Of a DNA stretch of 12,055 nucleotides, positions 8,140-12,055 are shown in pieces; the first letter of the stretch is position 1; each line of letters starts with the position of its first letter. The notes beneath the pieces are model-generated. The model saw only the letters and a program-made list of their open reading frames with translations, was not told the origin of the DNA and made no database searches. The position numbers were made by a program, and so were the translations under genes. Origin of the DNA: Flavobacteriales bacterium UBA6969 (lineage in GTDB: Bacteria; Bacteroidota; Bacteroidia; Flavobacteriales_D; Sanyastnellaceae); assembly GCA_002448555.1 (NCBI GenBank), contig DJYV01000129.1, positions 1 through 12,055 on the forward strand, written 5' to 3'.

Positions 8140-9236
8140 TAGCGCGGATTGGGCTTCTGATGCTGGTCGCCTTATGGGCGGCCACAGCCAATGGCCAACC
8201 GCCGTCCACCATTGTCGTAGGGCTCGAAGACTTTCAAACCGCACAGCACATCCGGTGCCAAGCCGTGAACGGAACCTTCGAATGGATTGTGGTCAATTAC
8301 GGCAACCTGCAAACCGCTGGCGCGCTGGAAAGCACCCAACGCATTGCAAAAACCAATCGCGGTTTCACTGTGACGACACAGACAGGTGAACTGGAGTCCA
8401 GCTACCTCATCCTCAAACCGACGCGAGGCTTCGCTACGGTCCGGCTCATCTCCGAGCCGACGGGTTACCGGCAATACACCGGAGCAGTGCATTTCTATTG
8501 GCACGCCGGTGAATGGCACGTCGCTTTGGAAACTGATTTGGAGGACTATGTTGCCGGCGTACTCGTAAGTGAAATCGGAAAAGGACACGCGGATGCGCTC
8601 TACACGGCGCACGCCATCGTGAGCAGGACCTACGCCCTGAACACCTTTGGCAGGCATCGGTTCGAAGGCTATGACGTCTGTGACCAAGTGCACTGCCAAG
8701 CATTTGACGGCGTCTCAACCGTCAACGACACCATCCGCAGCGGGTGCCGTGCTTCAAGGCACCTGGTGCTCACGGATCGACTGGGCCTTCCCATTCCGGC
8801 TGCATTCCACTCGAATTGTGGCGGTATGACGCGCAGCTCGGATGCAGTTTGGCAGGAAGCCTCCCCGCACCTCGAACCGGTGCACGATGCGGCCTGTGCC
8901 GAGGGCGCACATGCACGCTGGGAGCGGCAAATCCAGCGCGCCGCATGGGAAGGTTGGCAATTGGTCCACGCAGCAAATCCGACCAACGCAGCCTCTTCGC
9001 GCGAGGCATTTAACCTCCCAAGTGATCGGTTTGATGTGATGCTGGATGAGCAAACCACAGCGCTCACGGGATGGGGATTCGGGCACGGTGTGGGCTTTTG
9101 CCAAGAAGGCGCCATGAAGCGCGCTCAAAACGGGGCATCCCCGTGGGAACTATTAACCACCTACTACCAGCGCATTCGGCTCACGGCATTAGAACGCGTC
9201 ACAGTCCCAAAAGTGCTCGGCGCTTCGGGTATGTAA
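8136..9236 (+). CDS. secreted SpoIID/LytB-domain protein, probable peptidoglycan-acting
   Basis: SpoIID is a lytic transglycosylase that cuts denuded glycan strands in sporulating Firmicutes; LytB relatives enhance an amidase. This 366-residue protein begins MIARIGLLMLVALWAATANG, a signal peptide probably cleaved near residue 20, so it acts in the periplasm. The SpoIID core includes LEDYVAGVLVSEIG, where Glu146 aligns with the catalytic glutamate, then AHAIVSRTYAL, a Cys182-x3-His186-Cys187 cluster likely to bind zinc, AAFHSNCGGMT with Cys228, and a C-terminal WGFGHGVGFCQEGA followed by TTYYQRI. Residues 25-130 form an N-terminal region of mainly beta character. The frame is open far upstream inside lpxB, but the ATG at 8136 forms ATGA with the lpxB stop and starts the signal peptide. 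A role in glycan trimming or envelope growth is inferred; its substrate is unknown. The 3' end overlaps the convergent MuiA-like gene by 38 bases. Confidence 0.88.
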   Translation: MIARIGLLMLVALWAATANGQPPSTIVVGLEDFQTAQHIRCQAVNGTFEWIVVNYGNLQTAGALESTQRIAKTNRGFTVTTQTGELESSYLILKPTRGFATVRLISEPTGYRQYTGAVHFYWHAGEWHVALETDLEDYVAGVLVSEIGKGHADALYTAHAIVSRTYALNTFGRHRFEGYDVCDQVHCQAFDGVSTVNDTIRSGCRASRHLVLTDRLGLPIPAAFHSNCGGMTRSSDAVWQEASPHLEPVHDAACAEGAHARWERQIQRAAWEGWQLVHAANPTNAASSREAFNLPSDRFDVMLDEQTTALTGWGFGHGVGFCQEGAMKRAQNGASPWELLTTYYQRIRLTALERVTVPKVLGASGM

Positions 9237-10797
9237 CCACGTAGCCAAACGACAACGTACGCCGTTCTTTGGGACCCAGTTCGAGGTCCCAAACCACTTG
9301 GCCCGTCACCGCATCCAACTCGCCTCCGCTCAACCCCAGCACCTCCACCTGGATGTCACTGCTCGTCGCTACGGGGACGGCATCTTGAACCGCCACCGAA
9401 ATGGTGCGGTTGTGCTGGTTTTCAACGGTGATTTCAAAGGACTGCGTAGTCTTACGCGACCCACCAAAAACAGTGCTTGTGCACCGGTCCAAAACGCGTT
9501 CCCGGCTCGTACGGACCCGAACATCTTGACCCAGGGGAATGTATAAGGTGTCCCCGGGAGCAGGCAACTGCATGTGATAGGCGCCTCGGTACATGCCACC
9601 GGCAATCACTTGCACCCTGCCAGGAACCAGTCGGGATGCGACCCACCCACCAGAATTCGCCAATTGGTAGGCCTCATCGGTGCACTCGGGCAACAGCAAA
9701 TAACTCAATTCGCCTTCGAGGTCCAACGCCTCGATGAAGATGCGTTCCCGAGAACCGTCTCCACGGATGACCGCCGCATTGGCCGGAGCGAATGCATACC
9801 GTTCCACAGGGTTTGCGCCTGCAGTGCGGTCGGTTCGCAACCCTTCAACGGGGTCTTCGAAAGCATCTGCCGAGGCATCGTCGTCAAATGATGCCTGCGC
9901 CTCCCACGCATAGGCGTCGGCGGTTTGGCTGTAACCCAAACTCAGCTGCTTCTTGACTGCCGCAGGCGGAGCGATGGATTGGAGCGGATTGCCGACGACA
10001 AACACCACAGGTACCCCGTTCCAATCTTGTCCCGTGGATTGAAACACCGAAGCATACCGCTTCATTTGGATGCCGCCATCTTCATCGACTTCGGCGTCGT
10101 ATACAGGCGACCAGCCTGCCTCGGAAACCACGTAACTGACCCGGACATCGTGGCGGGATTTGGGTGGACCTGAAAACCGCAAGGTCCACTGGCCTTCGCG
10201 GGCGTCCATAGCCTCACTCCATTCTTGGCGTTCAGCCTCCAAGTCGTTCATCGTCGCTGTGAGCGCCTCCATTTCCATTCGGAGCTCGAGCATGAGGTAA
10301 CTCAATTCCTTCACCCGCTCTCGCCAGAAATTCGCATGATCCCGAAGGTCGTCGACCAGCAGCAATTCATCCCCGTTCACGCTTCGGTTGGATCGGATCA
10401 TGGCGAGTTCTTCCTCGTAGGCCAACAGCAACGCTTCCCGCAAGGAATATGTCTGCTGCTTGGATTCAATCGCCTGATCAATTTCTGCTTGCCGCAGTGC
10501 CGCCTGCTCCATGCGACCGGCGGGCGTTGCTGTTGTAAATGCATGCGAGGCGAGCGACCAATCAGGTCCCAATGATACCTGGAGCATGTCAGCTGCGACC
10601 GAAGCGGACAATCCGGTCAACGTGACCGTTGCCGCTCCTTGCCCATCCAAAGCGACGCTGCCGCCACGTTCGATTTTGGCCCCACGTTCGTAGACGGTTG
10701 CCGCCTCAATGGGCCATCGAACGGATTGACCAAAAGCGTTAGGCGTGGCAAAAACGCCTGCAACCCAGAGGGTGAATAACCATGGAATCTGCTTCAT
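9199..10797 (-). CDS. MuiA-family exported protein (DUF4140 and DUF4139 domains)
   Basis: Member of the family named after 'mucoidy inhibitor A'; the biochemical role is not established. The 532-residue product has a signal peptide (1-23, cut near AFG/Q), so it is exported. Residues about 30-95 match the N-terminal DUF4140 style (AATVYERGAKIERGGSVAL, LTGLSASV). Residues about 95-205 are rich in Glu, Gln, Arg and Leu and should form a long coiled coil. DUF4139 fills about 215-525, with VSYVVSEAGWSPVYD, DWNGVPVVFVVGNP, LVPGRVQVIAGGMYRGAYHM, PLGQDVRVR and a closing LSFGYVVTYPK. An acidic, low-complexity linker lies at about 290-345, between two DUF4139 segments. The gene follows the DUF4249 lipoprotein gene by 13 bases on the same strand, so the two are probably co-transcribed. 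It converges on the SpoIID-type gene. Confidence 0.85.
   Translation of the reverse strand: MKQIPWLFTLWVAGVFATPNAFGQSVRWPIEAATVYERGAKIERGGSVALDGQGAATVTLTGLSASVAADMLQVSLGPDWSLASHAFTTATPAGRMEQAALRQAEIDQAIESKQQTYSLREALLLAYEEELAMIRSNRSVNGDELLLVDDLRDHANFWRERVKELSYLMLELRMEMEALTATMNDLEAERQEWSEAMDAREGQWTLRFSGPPKSRHDVRVSYVVSEAGWSPVYDAEVDEDGGIQMKRYASVFQSTGQDWNGVPVVFVVGNPLQSIAPPAAVKKQLSLGYSQTADAYAWEAQASFDDDASADAFEDPVEGLRTDRTAGANPVERYAFAPANAAVIRGDGSRERIFIEALDLEGELSYLLLPECTDEAYQLANSGGWVASRLVPGRVQVIAGGMYRGAYHMQLPAPGDTLYIPLGQDVRVRTSRERVLDRCTSTVFGGSRKTTQSFEITVENQHNRTISVAVQDAVPVATSSDIQVEVLGLSGGELDAVTGQVVWDLELGPKERRTLSFGYVVTYPKRRALLGL
9204..9275. repeat. long-range inverted repeat spanning both convergent stop codons
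   Basis: GTCCCAAA at 9204-9211 is perfectly complementary to TTTGGGAC at 9268-9275, with 56 bases between. The span covers the stop of the SpoIID-type gene (9234-9236), and the left arm starts 3 bases from the MuiA-like stop (9199-9201). The right arm is shared with the local hairpin at 9268-9293, so the two pairings exclude each other. Confidence 0.4.
9268..9293. terminator. 9-bp stem-loop near the convergent gene ends, possible terminator
   Basis: Arms 9268-9276 (TTTGGGACC) and 9285-9293 (GGTCCCAAA) form a perfect 9-bp stem with an 8-base loop, 32 bases after the SpoIID-gene stop and inside the last codons of the MuiA-like gene. No T-run follows on either strand, so it is not a standard intrinsic terminator. 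It could still slow or stop transcription from the plus strand, or shape the mRNA end. The structure is certain as sequence; the function is a guess. Confidence 0.3.
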
Positions 10798-10810
10798 GCT
10801 CGTGAGAATT

Positions 10811-11797
10811 CTACTGACAAATTACGGTATCCTGCCATACACCGTAACCCGCCCACAGGCCAATTCCGCCCTCGACGTTGGTGATCATGTTGGCAGGTGG
10901 GGCGAAAGGACTGCCTTGGCTCAGGATCAACGTCTCATAACTGCGAATGGCCAAGAACACCTGTTCATCGATGGAACAAAGCCGCACCACAACCGTGTCA
11001 CCTGCCTTGAAATAGCCCGCCTCAGGACTGGTGCCGAATTCATCATCCCACGCGGTGCTCCCTGCCGCGACCCCGCGAAAGGCAGAAAACTCAAAAGACA
11101 ACCCGTTGTAGAAGGCATCATCGGTCACACTGCCCAAAGGCGCGATAAAGTCCGCGTCCTTTACCTGGCCCGCCAGCGGATCCCATTCCGGTCGAACATT
11201 GATGCGCTTTGCGAACCATCGGTAAGCGTTTCCGATGGTGTCCGGGTCGGTAAACTGGGCGTACATCAACCCCAGCGAATCCAGGGTGCCGGGTGATTGA
11301 AACCATGCGGAATCCACTGGAACGGCTGGGATGATGGACGTCGTTGCTTGCATGCTGGCGTCTGCGACGGTGACATCCAATGCGTACGTTGTTCCGGCCT
11401 CGCCGCGCCATGCCGGATCGAAAGACGTGTAAACGCACAAGTCCAACTCGGCCAAGAGTGTGTCGGGAAAACCCAGGATTTCCTCGGCCGACTCCAGCAA
11501 TTCCGGGGGTAAATCCGACGTGCACAACTCATCCAATTCAACGGTTGTTGTCCCGTCGCTCAGGTGCACGGACGCCCCTGCCAAGAATGCCTGCCCAATG
11601 GAATTGGCATCCACCGGGTCAAAATACCCGACGGCTTCGCCGACAAAAACGATGGGCGCCTCTCCTTCAACGATGGTTCCTTCCACGACATACACCGGAT
11701 CTACTTCGGGCAGATCGACCTCGATTTGTTGTTGGCAACCCGTGATGATGCACAAGAGGACGATGGAAAAAGTGGCAATGGGAGCGCTTCGCTTCAT
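10811..11797 (-). CDS. DUF4249-family lipoprotein
   Basis: Bacteroidota envelope lipoprotein of unknown biochemical role; relatives are often encoded beside TonB-dependent receptors. The 328-residue product has a basic, hydrophobic signal ending in the lipobox ITGC, so Cys21 should be lipidated. Family traits follow: a QIEVDLPEVDPVYVVEGTIV segment just after the anchor, a Ser/Thr-rich beta pattern, a YRWFAKRIN-type strand near 192-200, and a C-terminal NVEGGIGLWAGYG close to the end. Cys92 and Cys121 could form a disulfide, as could Cys274 and Cys327; this is inference. The start follows a perfect TACCTTTG box by 4 bases. No TonB receptor gene is in view; instead the gene leads a two-gene run with the MuiA-like gene and is divergent from nusB. 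Confidence 0.85.
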   Translation of the reverse strand: MKRSAPIATFSIVLLCIITGCQQQIEVDLPEVDPVYVVEGTIVEGEAPIVFVGEAVGYFDPVDANSIGQAFLAGASVHLSDGTTTVELDELCTSDLPPELLESAEEILGFPDTLLAELDLCVYTSFDPAWRGEAGTTYALDVTVADASMQATTSIIPAVPVDSAWFQSPGTLDSLGLMYAQFTDPDTIGNAYRWFAKRINVRPEWDPLAGQVKDADFIAPLGSVTDDAFYNGLSFEFSAFRGVAAGSTAWDDEFGTSPEAGYFKAGDTVVVRLCSIDEQVFLAIRSYETLILSQGSPFAPPANMITNVEGGIGLWAGYGVWQDTVICQ

Positions 11798-11801
11798 GGT
11801 T

Positions 11802-11809
11802 CAAAGGTA
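11802..11809 (-). promoter_or_regulatory. putative -7 box for the DUF4249/MuiA run
   Basis: The minus strand reads TACCTTTG, an exact TAnnTTTG match, ending 4 bases before the ATG at 11797. Transcription from it would start at or very near the A of the start codon, implying a leaderless or nearly leaderless mRNA. No good -33 element is visible upstream. Confidence 0.35.
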
Positions 11810-11820
11810 AGGCGACCGAG

Positions 11821-11831
11821 GACCGGCGGTC
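11821..11831. repeat. 11-base palindrome in the nusB/DUF4249 intergenic region
   Basis: GACCG-G-CGGTC is a perfect 5+1+5 palindrome, nested in a region where CGACCG (11813-11818) and CGGTCG (11827-11832) also pair. It lies 11 bases upstream of the TACCTTTG box, a place where an operator could act. No regulator can be named. Confidence 0.3.
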
Positions 11832-11839
11832 GTGGATAA
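11831..11839 (-). promoter_or_regulatory. DnaA-box-like 9-mer (8 of 9) in the nusB/DUF4249 divergent region
   Basis: The minus strand reads TTATCCACG, one base from the consensus TTATCCACA. It lies 33 bases upstream of the DUF4249 gene start and 84 bases upstream of the nusB start, next to the palindrome. Its function is unknown; its interest lies in pairing with the perfect box at 4312-4320. Confidence 0.25.
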
Positions 11840-11899
11840 CCTGAAGATAAATCGCCAAATGATTCGAAATCCGCTGCACAATTCCGGAGCGGTTGCAGT

Positions 11900-11907
11900 T
11901 AGTTTTG
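11900..11907 (+). promoter_or_regulatory. putative -7 box for nusB
   Basis: TAGTTTTG matches TAnnTTTG exactly and ends 16 bases before the nusB ATG at 11924, which would leave a leader of roughly 10 bases. There is no convincing -33 element at the expected distance. Confidence 0.4.
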
Positions 11908-11923
11908 TGTTTCTCTTACCAGC

Positions 11924-12055
11924 ATGCTGAATCGTCGCCACCTCCGGATCAAGATCTTGCACGTGCTCTACGCCTTTTACCAGGACGAGGATCGCGACGT
12001 GGTCAAGACCAAAAAAGCCTTGGACCACTCCATCGAGAAAATGCAAGAGTTGTAC
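11924..12055 (+). CDS. nusB: transcription antitermination factor NusB, 5' part only
   Basis: NusB binds boxA RNA with NusE (ribosomal protein S10) and supports antitermination during rRNA transcription, among other processes. Only 44 codons lie in the window; the frame is open to the right edge. The visible start MLNRRHLRIKILHVLYAFYQ is the characteristic Bacteroidota NusB N terminus: an arginine-rich segment followed by the first helix with LYAFYQ. It continues with a charged helix ending SIEKMQELY, as in relatives, so the identification is good despite the length. A TAGTTTTG box lies upstream. The gene is divergent from the DUF4249 lipoprotein gene with 126 bases between the starts. Confidence 0.88.
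   Translation, partial: MLNRRHLRIKILHVLYAFYQDEDRDVVKTKKALDHSIEKMQELY

Noticed and set aside
1..12055. CRISPR array, tRNA, rRNA, transposon ends, integrase or defence genes
   Set aside because: I looked for regular repeats, cloverleaf-type sequences and mobile-element or defence protein motifs and saw none; nearly all bases are explained by housekeeping and envelope genes.

Overview
The window reads as chromosomal DNA from a member of the Bacteroidota, probably a moderately GC-rich flavobacterial-type lineage. The grounds are protein families and sequence style. ParE and ParC have the Bacteroidota form, there is a DUF4249 lipoprotein, and NusB begins MLNRRHLRIK. Starts lack clear Shine-Dalgarno sequences, and TAnnTTTG (-7 type) boxes lie just upstream of several outward-facing genes. 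I cannot name the genus. I see no tRNA, rRNA, CRISPR array, transposase, integrase or phage gene, so this is ordinary core genome.

Layout. (1) Positions 2-4257, minus strand: parE then parC (topoisomerase IV), joined by a 4-base ATGA overlap; parC runs off the left edge. (2) Positions 4258-4444: a divergent promoter region with a perfect DnaA-box 9-mer. (3) Positions 4445-9236, plus strand: a tightly packed run of pepD (dipeptidase), surE (nucleotidase), a small three-helix membrane protein of unknown function, lpxB (lipid A disaccharide synthase) and a secreted SpoIID/LytB-type protein. ATGA overlaps join pepD to surE and lpxB to the SpoIID gene; surE overlaps the small membrane gene; a 13-base gap precedes lpxB. 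(4) Positions 9199-11797, minus strand: a DUF4249 lipoprotein gene followed 13 bases later by a MuiA-like (DUF4140/DUF4139) exported protein gene. This pair converges on the SpoIID gene and the two coding regions overlap tail to tail by 38 bases. (5) Positions 11798-11923: a second divergent promoter region with a DnaA-like 9-mer and a small palindrome. (6) From 11924, plus strand: the first 44 codons of nusB.

How the parts work together. ParE and ParC form the ParE2ParC2 decatenase, and their overlap fits equal production of the subunits. The plus-strand run mixes salvage and housekeeping enzymes (PepD, SurE) with envelope assembly (LpxB in the inner leaflet, the SpoIID-like protein at peptidoglycan in the periplasm). 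The unknown membrane protein sits where a link to the envelope is plausible but unproven. The DUF4249/MuiA pair encodes two exported envelope proteins of poorly known function.

I did not find a new defence, mobile or biosynthetic system. The points most worth a second look are the DnaA-box-like sites in both divergent intergenic regions, the competing inverted repeats around the convergent gene ends, the very short implied leaders, and the SpoIID gene coupled to lpxB in an apparently non-sporulating diderm.
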